The notes beneath the pieces are model-generated. The model ran no database searches. It was not told the DNA's origin and saw only the letters and a list, made by a program, of their open reading frames with translations. Made by a program: the position numbers and the translations under genes. From Stenotrophomonas maltophilia (GTDB taxonomy: Bacteria; Pseudomonadota; Gammaproteobacteria; Xanthomonadales; Xanthomonadaceae): a stretch of 64,000 bases of DNA. The stretch's first letter is position 1; every line of letters begins with the position of its first letter. Shown here piece after piece: positions 7,305-15,670 of this stretch. The stretch covers positions 327,072-391,071 of the forward strand of contig DEVL01000001.1 of assembly GCA_002363385.1 (NCBI GenBank). The letters run 5' to 3'.

Positions 7305-7973
7305 TCAGTTCAGCGCAAAGTTGACCGGGACGCGAACGCGACCTGCGACCTTCTTCCCGCCCGATTCCGCGGAACGGAAGCTCCACTTGCGAGCTGCTTC
7401 CATGGCGGCGCGGTCAAGGTCACGGTTACGGCTGGACTTCTCGACCGACACATTGGTGACGTTGCCATTGGCATCGACGTCAATGATCAGGATGACTTCA
7501 CCCTGGATACCAGCACGGAACGCGGCCGGCGGGTAACGCGGGGGGTTCATGTTCTTCGACGAGATGTCGACGCTTGCCTCAATGGTGCTCGGCGGCTGCG
7601 GCGGCGACGGCGGCGAAGGCGGCGTGACGATGTCGGTCGGACGCGGGTCCGGGATATCGACCACAGGGGCCTGCGGCGGCGGCGGAACCGGGGACGGCTT
7701 CGGCGGCGACAGGTTTTTCACCGGCGGCGGCGGGGTGTCATCCGGCGGCGGCGGCGGCGGCGGCGGTGGGGGCGGCGGCGGAGCGTCGACCAGGGTCACC
7801 ATGATGTTGCGTTCTTTCTCCGCAGCGGCCTTGGGAGCCACAGCCGGGATCAGAAGCATCATGAAGGCGGCGAGATGCAGTGCGATTACAAAAGCGATAC
7901 CCACGATACGCGGCCAGGAGAGGCCGGTGTCATCGCGTTGTTCGTACCTGTGAACGACTAGTTGTTCCGTCAT
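7305..7973 (-). CDS. tonB: TonB energy-transducing protein
   Basis: TonB spans the periplasm and couples ExbBD to outer-membrane receptors for siderophores and vitamin B12. The 222-residue protein has an N-terminal membrane anchor (WPRIVGIAFVIALHLAAFMM) that includes the conserved His found in TonB anchors, then a long proline-rich spacer beginning with about twelve consecutive prolines (near residues 65-77) and continuing PPKPSPVPPP and PPSPPSPPQPPS, and a C-terminal TonB domain (PPRYPPAAFRAGIQGEVIL, DVDANGNVTNVSVEKSS, AARKWSF). The ATG at 7973 gives the usual short cytoplasmic leader; earlier in-frame starts add unsupported sequence. It heads the tonB-exbB-exbD1-exbD2 cluster. Confidence 0.95.
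   Translation of the reverse strand: MTEQLVVHRYEQRDDTGLSWPRIVGIAFVIALHLAAFMMLLIPAVAPKAAAEKERNIMVTLVDAPPPPPPPPPPPPPDDTPPPPVKNLSPPKPSPVPPPPQAPVVDIPDPRPTDIVTPPSPPSPPQPPSTIEASVDISSKNMNPPRYPPAAFRAGIQGEVILIIDVDANGNVTNVSVEKSSRNRDLDRAAMEAARKWSFRSAESGGKKVAGRVRVPVNFALN
7744..7782. repeat. GGC/CCG triplet run encoding polyproline in tonB
   Basis: On the plus strand the triplet GGC recurs almost without interruption (six in a row, then GGT GGG and three more), encoding the polyproline run of TonB. Such a repeat can change length by slippage, in in-frame steps of one proline. Confidence 0.8.
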
Positions 7974-8118
7974 GCGCCAAGAGCTCATTAGTGGGGCCGG
8001 GTACCCGGGGACAGGTAGCCCATGATCAGCGGTGCATGACACCGCAGGAACCTCCAAGCTTATACCAATCCTGAGCGCCTGCGCATCACTCGTGCAGGCA
8101 TTCAGGCGTTATTCCTAC

Positions 8119-9312
8119 TTACTTCAGGTTGATGATTTTCTTGGCATCCGCCTGGTTCTTCACACCCTTCGCCAGCGCCTGCTGGGCGGCCTGCTTGGCC
8201 TCCGGAATGCGACCTTCCGAATGCAGCACGCGTGCCAGATTCAGGTAGGTCTCGCCGTCCTTGGAAAGCGGGGCAGCCTTCTGCCACGCTTCGATCGCCT
8301 TGTCCGCCTGCTGCGGCTCAGAGTAGTAATACGCCTGAGCCAGCGCCAGGTACACCTGATAGTCAGGCTTCAGGATGTTTTTCTGCAAGCCATCATTGAT
8401 AACGGCAATGACGTCTTTTTCTTTGTTCTCGCTGTTGGCGTAGATCGAGTAGAGCTGCTTGTACTCGCGCTCGTCGGTCAGCTGGCCGGCGCTGTACAGC
8501 TTGCCCATGATGGCGCCCGCCTGGTCCATCTGGTCTGCCTGCATGTACATGCTGGCCAGGTTCAGCTGAGCCTTCTTGTCATTCGGGTTCTTGGCAGCGA
8601 GCGCCTCGGCCTGCTTGACCGCTTCACCGGTCTGGCCCGCTTCGGCCATGGCGGCCATCAGCAGCTGGTTCCAGTTGTCCTTCGGCTCCGGCGAGCCGGC
8701 GATGGCCTGCTGCAGCACCGGGATCGCCTCGGCGTAACGCTCGGCCTGGTACAGCGCCTGTCCCTTGGCGATCAGCTCTTCGGGCTTGTTCGACTTGGTC
8801 TCGGCGAAATACTTGTCCAGCGTGGCCAGGCCCTCGTTGATCTGGTCGTCCTGCAGCTGCAGCTGGCCGAGCATCAACATCGACTGGTAGTGGCCGTTGT
8901 TGTCCAGGCCCCCCATCTGCAGCACCTGCTCGAGGTACTTCTTGGCGGCGGCGGTGTCGTCGAGCTGGTAGGCGGCCTGCGAGGCCAGCTGCGCAGCGAG
9001 CGACTTGTCGTAGTTGTTCGCGGCCGGGTTGGCCAGGATCTCTTCGGCCTGCGCGCGGGTTTCCGGGAACTTCTGATCGTTGTAGCTGTCAATCAGCTTC
9101 TGCAGCTTCGGGCCGACCTTGGCCGAAGACTTCTGCTCCGGCTCCTGACGGGTCGCGTTCGGGTAGAGCACTTCGGCCTTCGCCTGCTTGCCGCCGCGGT
9201 TGCCACGCTCCGAGGAACGGGACTGGGCGAACGCATCGGTGACCATGGCGCCACCGATAGCGGTCGCGATGAGGACGGAAAGGACGGCTTGCTTGTGGTT
9301 GCTGAAAATCAT
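8119..9312 (-). CDS. Periplasmic tetratricopeptide-repeat protein
   Basis: A 397-residue protein with a clear signal peptide (basic start, AVLSVLIATAIGGAMVTDAFAQ, probable cleavage after AFA) and then helical repeats with the spacing of tetratricopeptide repeats, for example NYDKSLAAQLASQAAYQL, EELIAKGQALYQAERYAEAI, NPNDKKAQLNLASMYMQ and PDYQVYLALAQAYYYSEP. It is thus expected to be a periplasmic protein-interaction scaffold. It lies 145 bp upstream of tonB on the same strand, so it may be cotranscribed and may act with the TonB complex; this is inference from position. The ATG at 9312 is well placed before the signal peptide. Confidence 0.85.
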   Translation of the reverse strand: MIFSNHKQAVLSVLIATAIGGAMVTDAFAQSRSSERGNRGGKQAKAEVLYPNATRQEPEQKSSAKVGPKLQKLIDSYNDQKFPETRAQAEEILANPAANNYDKSLAAQLASQAAYQLDDTAAAKKYLEQVLQMGGLDNNGHYQSMLMLGQLQLQDDQINEGLATLDKYFAETKSNKPEELIAKGQALYQAERYAEAIPVLQQAIAGSPEPKDNWNQLLMAAMAEAGQTGEAVKQAEALAAKNPNDKKAQLNLASMYMQADQMDQAGAIMGKLYSAGQLTDEREYKQLYSIYANSENKEKDVIAVINDGLQKNILKPDYQVYLALAQAYYYSEPQQADKAIEAWQKAAPLSKDGETYLNLARVLHSEGRIPEAKQAAQQALAKGVKNQADAKKIINLK

Positions 9313-9414
9313 CTTTCACCTCGATCGAACCGCCGCGGCGGCATCAAAACGGACTGTCAGAAAAATCTGAGCCGCCAAACGTATCAGAAACTGATGACGT
9401 GAGAAATCGTTTCC

Positions 9415-9433
9415 GATGCTGCAATACAGCATC
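9415..9433. repeat. Inverted repeat GATGCTG-CAATA-CAGCATC
   Basis: A perfect 7-bp inverted repeat with a 5-nt loop, between the metalloprotease stop codon and the TPR gene start. No U tract follows; it could be an operator for the TPR-tonB region or a weak hairpin after the metalloprotease gene. Confidence 0.4.
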
Positions 9434-9454
9434 TTCTGGTCGTATCCGGGTGCG

Positions 9455-10261
9455 TCAACCGCACTTCGGACGCCGTCCGGCGGCCTGGGCTTGTTGGTAT
9501 ACACCACTGAGCGAGGGTGCGTCTCGCTGAAGTTCACGGATGCGGTTGGCGGGATCGGGGTGCGTGGACAGCCACTGAGGCGAGCGTCCGCCGCTGGCGG
9601 CCATCATGTTCTGCCACAGATCCACCGCCTGGGCCGGGTTGAAGCCCGCTTCGGCCATCAAGCGCTGACCGACGATATCGGCCTCGCTTTCCTGGGTGCG
9701 TGATCCCGGCAGCAGGAAGGCGGCCTGGGCGCCGGCGCCACCGAGCTGGCTGACGGTACTGGCCGCGCCCTCACCGTAGGCGGCACCCGCCAACGCGCCC
9801 AGGACCGACAAGCCGGTCTGCGCGCCCATCTGGCGGGTGATGCGTTCTTCGTGGTGCCGCGAGATGACGTGGCCGATTTCATGGCCGATCACGGCAGCCA
9901 GCTGATCCTGGTTTTTAGCGACGGTGAAGATGCCGGTATTGACCCCCACCTTGCCGCCGGGCAGGGCGAACGCGTTGGGTTCTTTGTCCACCATCAGCGC
10001 CGTCTCCCACCGTACGCCACGGTACTGGGCGGGGAGCTGTGCAACGAGCGCATTGACCACGCACTGCACGTACGCGTTCTGCTTTGGATCGGTACTGAGC
10101 GTGCCTTTGGATTTGGTTTCGGTGAATGCCTGCGCGCCGAGTTGATCCAGCTCGGCCTGCGAGACACCGCCAACCATCTGGCGACGGCCGGTGGGCGAAG
10201 TGGTGGTGGCGCACGCGCTCACCAGCATGGCAATGGCAATTCCCAACAGCACCGGTTTCAT
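9455..10261 (-). CDS. M48 family metalloprotease, lipoprotein
   Basis: A 268-residue peptidase of family M48 with the zinc motif HEIGH (in AAVIGHEIGHVISRHHEER) and the downstream Glu region (SRTQESEADIVGQRLM) that supplies the third ligand. The N-terminus is a lipoprotein signal, LVSACATT, with the lipobox cysteine, so the mature enzyme should be membrane-anchored in the periplasm, like E. coli LoiP or the BepA group that handle misassembled outer-membrane proteins. The C-terminal PQWLSTHPDPANRIRELQ block is also typical. The ATG at 10261 is preferred because GGGGGA lies 7 nt upstream; an ATG two codons earlier is possible. Confidence 0.9.
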   Translation of the reverse strand: MKPVLLGIAIAMLVSACATTTSPTGRRQMVGGVSQAELDQLGAQAFTETKSKGTLSTDPKQNAYVQCVVNALVAQLPAQYRGVRWETALMVDKEPNAFALPGGKVGVNTGIFTVAKNQDQLAAVIGHEIGHVISRHHEERITRQMGAQTGLSVLGALAGAAYGEGAASTVSQLGGAGAQAAFLLPGSRTQESEADIVGQRLMAEAGFNPAQAVDLWQNMMAASGGRSPQWLSTHPDPANRIRELQRDAPSLSGVYQQAQAAGRRPKCG

Positions 10262-10333
10262 GTGCATTCCCCCGTGTTCATGTAGGCAGTGTGGAACGCG
10301 GCAACGTAAATTTTCGTCAAGCCGCGTGATGGA

Positions 10334-11185
10334 TCAATGCAGACCAAGGAACATCAGCGCGGCCAGGGCAATGCCATTGTTCAGGGCATGCGCGGCGATC
10401 GGTGCCCACAAGGTGCCGGTGCGTTGATAGAGCCAGGCAAACGCAGCGCCCATGCCGCCGTAAACCAGCCAGAGTTGGGCGATTTCCAATGGCCCGTTGT
10501 CGCTGGTGCCGGGAATTTCATGCACCAGCGCAAAGGCCAAGCTGCTCAGCACGATGCCCAGCACGGGGCGGCCAGCCTGCCAGAGGCGGCCAAACAGCAC
10601 GCGGCGGAACAACAGCTCTTCGTACGCGGGGGCGAGCACCACGGCAAACAGCGCGAGGAACCACGGGAAGCGCGTCATCGCCTGTTCCATCAGCGCCAGA
10701 TTCGTCGGCACCGGTTCGATGCCCGCCTGTTTGGCCAGCCACGCGATCAGGTTGCTGCCGATGATCACCGCGGTGGCGACCAGGAGCGTCCAGCCCCAGG
10801 TCGAGGGGCGGCCTGCGGCTTGGAACGACAACGCACGTTCGGCGGGCGTGGCCCGGCGGCGGAAGAAGTACAGCACCAGTGCAGCACCGCCGGTCGCGGT
10901 CAGCGCCATCAGGATCTGGGCGAGGGCACCGGGTTGCCCCAGTTGCTGGGTGAGACCGGCTACGGCGGAGGCATCGGCGCCGTCGCGAGCCGCCTGGTAC
11001 CCGATGATCGCGCCGCGGTACAGCCCCCAGATCAGGCCACCGATCAGGCTCAGGGACAACAGGACTGCGATGCCAATGCCCAGATCGATGAAGAATCCCG
11101 CGAGCGGGGAGCCCGGCTTACGCGGTGACAACGGGGCGGCGGGAGGCAGCGGAGGCGGCATGGACGCCGGAGGGGTAGCGGACAT
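10334..11185 (-). CDS. CPBP family intramembrane metalloprotease
   Basis: A 283-residue polytopic membrane protein of the CPBP (CAAX protease / bacteriocin-processing, 'Abi') family. The family's motif 1 is visible as YEELLFRRVLFGRLW (EExxxR) and motif 2 as SLAFALVHE with the metal-binding His, followed by a third block, APIAAHALNNGIALA, with a conserved His and Asn. A proline-rich cytoplasmic N-terminus (PPASMPPPLPPAAPLSPRKPG) precedes the first membrane segment. The start at 11185 is chosen as the first ATG giving that N-terminus. Substrate and role are unknown; it lies beside another metalloprotease gene but 72 bp apart. Confidence 0.85.
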   Translation of the reverse strand: MSATPPASMPPPLPPAAPLSPRKPGSPLAGFFIDLGIGIAVLLSLSLIGGLIWGLYRGAIIGYQAARDGADASAVAGLTQQLGQPGALAQILMALTATGGAALVLYFFRRRATPAERALSFQAAGRPSTWGWTLLVATAVIIGSNLIAWLAKQAGIEPVPTNLALMEQAMTRFPWFLALFAVVLAPAYEELLFRRVLFGRLWQAGRPVLGIVLSSLAFALVHEIPGTSDNGPLEIAQLWLVYGGMGAAFAWLYQRTGTLWAPIAAHALNNGIALAALMFLGLH

Positions 11186-11210
11186 CGGATTCCTGGCATC
11201 GGGGAGCGAT

Positions 11211-11244
11211 GGCCGGCCGGATGCAGGTCGCATCCGGGCCGGCC
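11211..11244 (-). terminator. Strong GC hairpin downstream of gyrB
   Basis: GGCCGGCCGGATGC pairs with GCATCCGGGCCGGCC (one bulged G) around AGGTC, 15 bp past the gyrB stop codon. There is no U tract, so it may stabilise the 3' end or act with Rho rather than terminate alone. Confidence 0.5.
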
Positions 11245-11258
11245 CTGTCCCGATTGTG

Positions 11259-13718
11259 TCAGATATCCAGGTTGGCGACCTTCAGCGCATTGTCTTCGAT
11301 GAAGTCGCGGCGCGGTTCAACCACATCGCCCATCAGCGTACTGAAGATCTGATCGGCCGCCACGGCATCTTCGATCCGCACCTGGAGCAGGCGACGGGTG
11401 TCGGGATTGACCGTGGTGTCCCACAGCTGCTCCGGATTCATTTCACCCAGACCCTTGAATCGCTGGATCTGGCGACCCTTCTTGGCCTCATCCAGCAACC
11501 AGTTGCGCGCTTCGGCAAAGCTGCCGATCTCGGCCGACTTGGCACCACGGCTGATCTTCGCCCCGGCGCGAACCAGGCCGTGCAGCAGCAGCGAGGACTG
11601 GTGCAGCGCACGCAGTTCACCGGTTTCAAACGCGCCCAGCGGGAGCACCTGGATCAGCTGCTCGCCCATGTGGCGACGGGTGACCAGCACGGCGGCCGGT
11701 CGCTCCTCGGTGGGTTCCTGCAGTTCCAGCGAATAGCGCGGCGAGCCGAGGCTGCCTTGGTTGAGGCGCGTTGCCAGCGCGGCCAGACCTTCGTCGGCGC
11801 CGGCCTTGCGCAGGTGCTCCAGATCCATCGGTGTGAAATCGATCAGCGCTTCGAGCACCTGGCGATCGTAGCGATGGCTGTTGCGCGCGATGGTTTCCTG
11901 CGCCGACGCGTAGGAGAGCAGCAGCTTCTCCAATGCCACGCCTTCGATGCCCGGCTCGCTCTCGGCCGGAATCAGCGAGGCATTTTCCACCGCGCTGCTG
12001 GCCAGGTACGCATCCAGCGCCGGGTCGTCCTTCAGGTACAGCTCCTGCTTGCCCTGCTTGATCTTGTACAGCGGCGGCAGGCCGATGTAGATGTGACCGC
12101 GCTCGATCAACTCCGGCATCTGACGGTAGAAGAACGTCAACAGCAGCGTACGGATGTGCGCGCCGTCGACGTCGGCATCGGTCATGATGATGATGCGGTG
12201 GTAGCGCAGCTTGTCCGGGTTGTACTCGTCCCGGCCAATGCCGGTACCCAGCGCGGTGATCAGCGTACCGACCTGATCCGAGGCGAGCATGCGGTCGAAG
12301 CGGGCACGTTCCACGTTGAGGATCTTGCCGCGCAGCGGCAGCACCGCCTGGTTCTTGCGGTTACGGCCCTGCTTGGCCGAGCCACCCGCCGAGTCACCCT
12401 CGACGATGAACAGCTCGGACAGTGCCGGATCCTTTTCCTGGCAGTCCGCCAGCTTGCCCGGCAGGCCGGCGATATCCAGCGCGCCCTTGCGGCGGGTCAG
12501 ATCGCGCGCCTTGCGGGCCGCTTCACGTGCACGCGCCGCGTCCACGATCTTGCCGGCGATCGCCTTGGCTTCGTTCGGGTTTTCCTGCAGGAACTCTTCC
12601 AGGCGCTGGCCGAAGGCACTTTCCACGGCCGGGCGCACATCCGAACTGACCAGCTTTTCCTTGGTCTGGCTGGAGAAGCTCGGGTCGGGCACCTTCACCG
12701 ACAGCACCGCGATCATGCCTTCGCGCATGTCATCGCCGGTCAGGTTGATCTTGGCCTGCTTGGCGATGCCGTTCTGCTCGATGTAGTTGTTGAGCACACG
12801 GGTCAGCGCGCCGCGGAAGCCGGCCAGGTGGGTACCGCCATCCTTCTGCGGGATGTTGTTGGTGAAGCAGTACATCGTTTCCTGGTAGGAATCGGTCCAC
12901 TGCAGCGCCACGTCCACCACGATGCCGTTGGACTCACCGGTCACCGAGATCACGTTCGGGTGCAGCGGGGTCTTCAGCTGTGCCAGATGCTCCACGAAAC
13001 TGCGGATGCCGCCTTCGTAATGGAAATCATCGCGACGGCCATCGCCGCGCTCGTCGACCAGCACGATCTTGACGCCGGAGTTCAGGAAAGACAGTTCGCG
13101 CAGGCGGCGGGCCAGGATGTCGTAGTGGAACTCCACGTTGTCGTGGAACGCCTTCACCGACGGCCAGAAGCGCAGGGTGGTACCGCGCTTGGTGCTGGCT
13201 TCGACCTGCTTCAGCGAATTGACCGCAGCACCGTCAGCGAATTCCTGCTGGTAGTGGAAGCCGCCCTGGTAGATGTCGAGCAGCAACTTCTGCGAGAGCG
13301 CGTTGACCACGCTGACGCCCACGCCGTGCAGACCGCCGGAGACCTTGTAGCTGTTGTCGTCGAACTTGCCGCCGGCATGCAGGACCGTCATCACCACCTC
13401 GGCCGCGGACACTTCGCGGTCGAGCTTCTTGCTCATCTGCTCGTGCTTGCCGGTCGGGATGCCGCGCCCGTTGTCCGACACCGACACGGAGCCATCGGCG
13501 TGGATCATCACCGACACGTGGTCGGCGTGGCCAGCCAAGGCTTCGTCGATGGAATTGTCGACGACCTCGAACACCATATGGTGCAGACCGGTGCCGTCAT
13601 GGACGTCGCCGATGTACATACCAGGACGCTTGCGGACAGCCTCGAGGCCTTCCAGGGCGGTGATGCTGTTGGCGTCGTAGTTGCCGCTGTTTGCGGGGAT
13701 GTTCTGTTCTTCAGTCAT
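11259..13718 (-). CDS. gyrB: DNA gyrase subunit B
   Basis: GyrB supplies the ATPase and TOPRIM parts of gyrase, which introduces negative supercoils. The 819-residue product has the GHKL ATPase block (VDNSIDEALAGHAD, DNGRGIPTG, GGLHGVGVSVVNALS), the TOPRIM core (EGDSAGGSAKQGRNRKNQA and TDADVDGAHIR with the metal-binding Asp residues) and the C-terminal GyrA-contact region ending DFIEDNALKVANLDI. The length includes the extra domain typical of gammaproteobacterial GyrB. The start at 13718 (MTEEQN) gives the expected N-terminus. It is the last gene of the dnaA-dnaN-recF-gyrB group and has its own promoter-like sequence. Confidence 0.98.
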   Translation of the reverse strand: MTEEQNIPANSGNYDANSITALEGLEAVRKRPGMYIGDVHDGTGLHHMVFEVVDNSIDEALAGHADHVSVMIHADGSVSVSDNGRGIPTGKHEQMSKKLDREVSAAEVVMTVLHAGGKFDDNSYKVSGGLHGVGVSVVNALSQKLLLDIYQGGFHYQQEFADGAAVNSLKQVEASTKRGTTLRFWPSVKAFHDNVEFHYDILARRLRELSFLNSGVKIVLVDERGDGRRDDFHYEGGIRSFVEHLAQLKTPLHPNVISVTGESNGIVVDVALQWTDSYQETMYCFTNNIPQKDGGTHLAGFRGALTRVLNNYIEQNGIAKQAKINLTGDDMREGMIAVLSVKVPDPSFSSQTKEKLVSSDVRPAVESAFGQRLEEFLQENPNEAKAIAGKIVDAARAREAARKARDLTRRKGALDIAGLPGKLADCQEKDPALSELFIVEGDSAGGSAKQGRNRKNQAVLPLRGKILNVERARFDRMLASDQVGTLITALGTGIGRDEYNPDKLRYHRIIIMTDADVDGAHIRTLLLTFFYRQMPELIERGHIYIGLPPLYKIKQGKQELYLKDDPALDAYLASSAVENASLIPAESEPGIEGVALEKLLLSYASAQETIARNSHRYDRQVLEALIDFTPMDLEHLRKAGADEGLAALATRLNQGSLGSPRYSLELQEPTEERPAAVLVTRRHMGEQLIQVLPLGAFETGELRALHQSSLLLHGLVRAGAKISRGAKSAEIGSFAEARNWLLDEAKKGRQIQRFKGLGEMNPEQLWDTTVNPDTRRLLQVRIEDAVAADQIFSTLMGDVVEPRRDFIEDNALKVANLDI

Positions 13719-13794
13719 TGCGCTTGCCGTAGGCTCCGCAGGTCGGGCCGCCGCCATGAGGCGGGACGCCGAGTAATAAGGGGTTGCAACAGCA

Positions 13795-13800
13795 ATTATA
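13795..13800 (-). promoter_or_regulatory. Perfect TATAAT -10 element for gyrB
   Basis: The minus strand reads GGTATAATTGC about 75 bp upstream of the gyrB start codon, in the only AT-rich patch of the recF-gyrB gap. No good -35 element is seen 16-18 bp upstream; a 'TG'-like extension is weak. Confidence 0.6.
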
Positions 13801-13831
13801 CCAGCCGGGCGCCGTGGCCCCTGGGGGACCA

Positions 13832-14929
13832 CTATGGCACAGGCTGGACCTGTCCATGTTCCACGTGGAACCGAGTGATATCTGTTGCATCGACCAGCGC
13901 CGCCGGCACCTCGGTGGCAGTGATGAAGATCTGCGCAGGGCCGGCCTTCAGCCGTTCCAGCACCCGCGCCTGGTGATGACGATCCAGTTCCGAGGAGAGA
14001 TCATCCAGCGCGATCACCGGCCACTCTCCACGCTGTTGGGCATAGTCTTCTGCCTGTGCCAGCAGGCAGGTGAGGGCGGTCAGCTTGGCTTGGCCGCGTG
14101 AAAGGGCATCTCGGCCGGGAATGGTCTCGAACCCGACGCTCCAGTCAGCCCGGTGCGGGCCGACTGAGGTGTAGCCAGCCATGCGGTCACGCTCCCGGGC
14201 CAGGAGCAGGGCGTCCGACAGCGATACCTCCTGCTTACGCCAGCCAGGGCTGAGGCTGAGTGACTGGATCCCCAGATTCGGGGCCAGCAAGGCAGCAAGT
14301 TCCACGGTTCGCTCCTGCAACCGCTCCAGGTAGTGCTGGCGACGGGTGGTCAGCGGTTCGCCGGCCTCTGCAAGCTCGCGATCCCATGCATCCAGCGCGT
14401 GCGGATGCCCGCCTTGTTTGAGCAGGGCATTGCGCTGCTTCAGGGCCCGCGAATACCGCCGCCAGAGTCCCATGAAGTCTGGTTCCACGTGGAACAAACC
14501 CCAATCCATGAATCGTCGACGGGGTTCGCCGCCGCCACTGACCAGCGCATGGCTACCAGGTTCGAAGGTCACCACCGCCAGCGCCGCGCAGAGGGTTCCC
14601 AGCTGAGCGACATCCTCGCCGTCCAGTCGGCCTTTCCATTCCTGGCCGCTGTGACGAAGCCCGGCCTTGCGGCGGGTTGGGGTCTCGGCGCCTTCGCGCT
14701 GCTCATCCCATTCCACGAACACATCCAGCGCATCCCGACCCTGACGCACCAGACCATCCCGGACACGGCCGCGGAAACTGCGCCCGTATGCCATCACGTG
14801 CAGCGCCTCCAGGACACTGGTCTTGCCGGCGCCATTGTCACCGGTGATCAGATTGATGCCCGGTTGCGGTGCCAGTTCGACGGTATCGAAGCGGCGGACC
14901 TGGTGCAGGGACAGACGGCGGATGTGCAT
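13832..14929 (-). CDS. recF: DNA replication and repair protein RecF
   Basis: RecF is an SMC-like ATPase that helps load RecA at gaps via the RecFOR pathway. The 365-residue protein starts with IRRLSLHQVRRFDTVEL and carries Walker A as GDNGAGKTS, then the FEPGSHALVSGGGEPRRRFMDW block, and the signature/Walker B region LSRGQAKLTALTCLLAQAE and PVIALDDLSSELD. The ATG at 14929 gives the standard short N-terminus; another ATG four codons upstream is possible. Two parS-like palindromes fall inside the gene, both read as the codons for FHVE. Upstream is an unusually long gap before dnaN. Confidence 0.96.
   Translation of the reverse strand: MHIRRLSLHQVRRFDTVELAPQPGINLITGDNGAGKTSVLEALHVMAYGRSFRGRVRDGLVRQGRDALDVFVEWDEQREGAETPTRRKAGLRHSGQEWKGRLDGEDVAQLGTLCAALAVVTFEPGSHALVSGGGEPRRRFMDWGLFHVEPDFMGLWRRYSRALKQRNALLKQGGHPHALDAWDRELAEAGEPLTTRRQHYLERLQERTVELAALLAPNLGIQSLSLSPGWRKQEVSLSDALLLARERDRMAGYTSVGPHRADWSVGFETIPGRDALSRGQAKLTALTCLLAQAEDYAQQRGEWPVIALDDLSSELDRHHQARVLERLKAGPAQIFITATEVPAALVDATDITRFHVEHGQVQPVP
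13857..13872. promoter_or_regulatory. parS-like site 1 (in recF)
   Basis: TGTTCCACGTGGAACC matches the ParB-binding parS palindrome used by Pseudomonas (TGTTCCACGTGGAACA) in 15 of 16 positions. It lies in the 3' end of recF. Confidence 0.85.
14481..14496. promoter_or_regulatory. parS-like site 2 (in recF)
   Basis: GGTTCCACGTGGAACA matches the parS palindrome in 15 of 16 positions. It lies in the middle of recF, 624 bp from site 1. Confidence 0.85.
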
Positions 14930-14997
14930 GCGGACGATCAACGCCGCACAGAGCGGCAGCTGGGTAGGGGGAATCGATCAGCTTACTGCATTGCCCG

Positions 14998-15013
14998 GGT
15001 TCCACGTGGCCGG
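14998..15013. promoter_or_regulatory. Degenerate parS-like site
   Basis: GGTTCCACGTGG is intact on the left, but the right arm (CCGG) departs from the consensus. It lies 70 bp upstream of recF. It may be a weak ParB site or chance. Confidence 0.45.
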
Positions 15014-15246
15014 ATGCGTCGCGCGTCGCGGGTGGGTACCTGGGCCGTCGCCGAGGTCGGAAGGAGCCGATCGGCCTGTCCCGGTGTTCCGCGCGGTGGC
15101 GGCTCGGTCTGCGACGCGTCCATTTCGGGTGGCGCCAACGGTCATTGGGTCAGACAAGTGCGATGTTGGCCTCCGACGTCAGCGCCGCGGCCAGGACCGC
15201 CACGTGAAACGTGCGTTTACTGCCGCATGGCCCGCCGAAGCGGCCT

Positions 15247-15305
15247 GAATTTCTTCAAATCTGCGACCTGCGCAGCACTGCGGTGCTGCAGATTTCAACG
15301 AATTC
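15247..15305. repeat. Large imperfect hairpin in the recF-dnaN gap
   Basis: Three nested arms pair in order: GAATT (15247-15251) with AATTC (15301-15305), AAATCT (15257-15262) with AGATTT (15290-15295), and GCAGCAC (15272-15278) with GTGCTGC (15283-15289), with a TGCG loop. A 9-nt bulge interrupts the left arm. It is not followed by a U tract. Role unknown; it lies beside the DnaA-box group. Confidence 0.5.
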
Positions 15306-15419
15306 GCACCGTTTTCTGCCCGCCTTGCGACTCAGGACGCAGCCAGTGCCCTGTTTTTTTTTAAATCTGGACGTGAGGTTCAATCGTCCCAGAGTAGAAC
15401 CCGAGCAACGCGCGCAGAC

Positions 15420-15670
15420 CCAAACGAGACTGTCCACACCCGCTCTGTATGGCTTATGCACAGCCTATGGGCAATCTGTGGATAAAAAAGGCCTCTTGAA
15501 CTACCTCGAAAGATATCCACAGGATCACCCCCAGGCTCAGACCCTGTTTTACCGGGGGTTTCGAGCCTACATTCCTTTTTAAAAACAACCACTTAACCTA
15601 CTTTTCAACCAAATCTGGCCCTACCACCACCACCACGCTTTAGATTTATATACAGTTTTTAAAAGCATAG
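15420..15670. other. DnaA-box cluster with AT-rich segment in the recF-dnaN gap
   Basis: Three DnaA boxes lie within 70 bp: TTATGCACA at 15454-15462, TGTGGATAA (reverse TTATCCACA) at 15477-15485, and ATATCCACA at 15513-15521 with one mismatch. About 50 bp further on, 15575-15665 is very AT-rich, with CTTTTTAAAAAC, TTTAGATTTATATAC and GTTTTTAAAAGC, unlike anything else in the window. This is the composition expected of an origin or a DnaA-titrating site. The whole recF-dnaN gap (14930-16079) otherwise contains parS-like sites, a hairpin and a terminator but no convincing gene. Confidence 0.6.

Noticed and set aside
8000..8118. Fur box upstream of tonB
   Set aside because: I found no sequence close to the GATAATGATAATCATTATC consensus in the 145-bp gap, so iron control through Fur cannot be claimed from sequence.
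10497..13976. A 1159-codon open frame on the plus strand opposite gyrB
   Set aside because: It is the GC-rich antisense shadow of gyrB and its neighbours, whose protein is unmistakable.
15196..15211. ACCGCCACGTGAAACG as another parS site
   Set aside because: Only the CACGTG core and one arm fit; a CACGTG core is common in GC-rich DNA.
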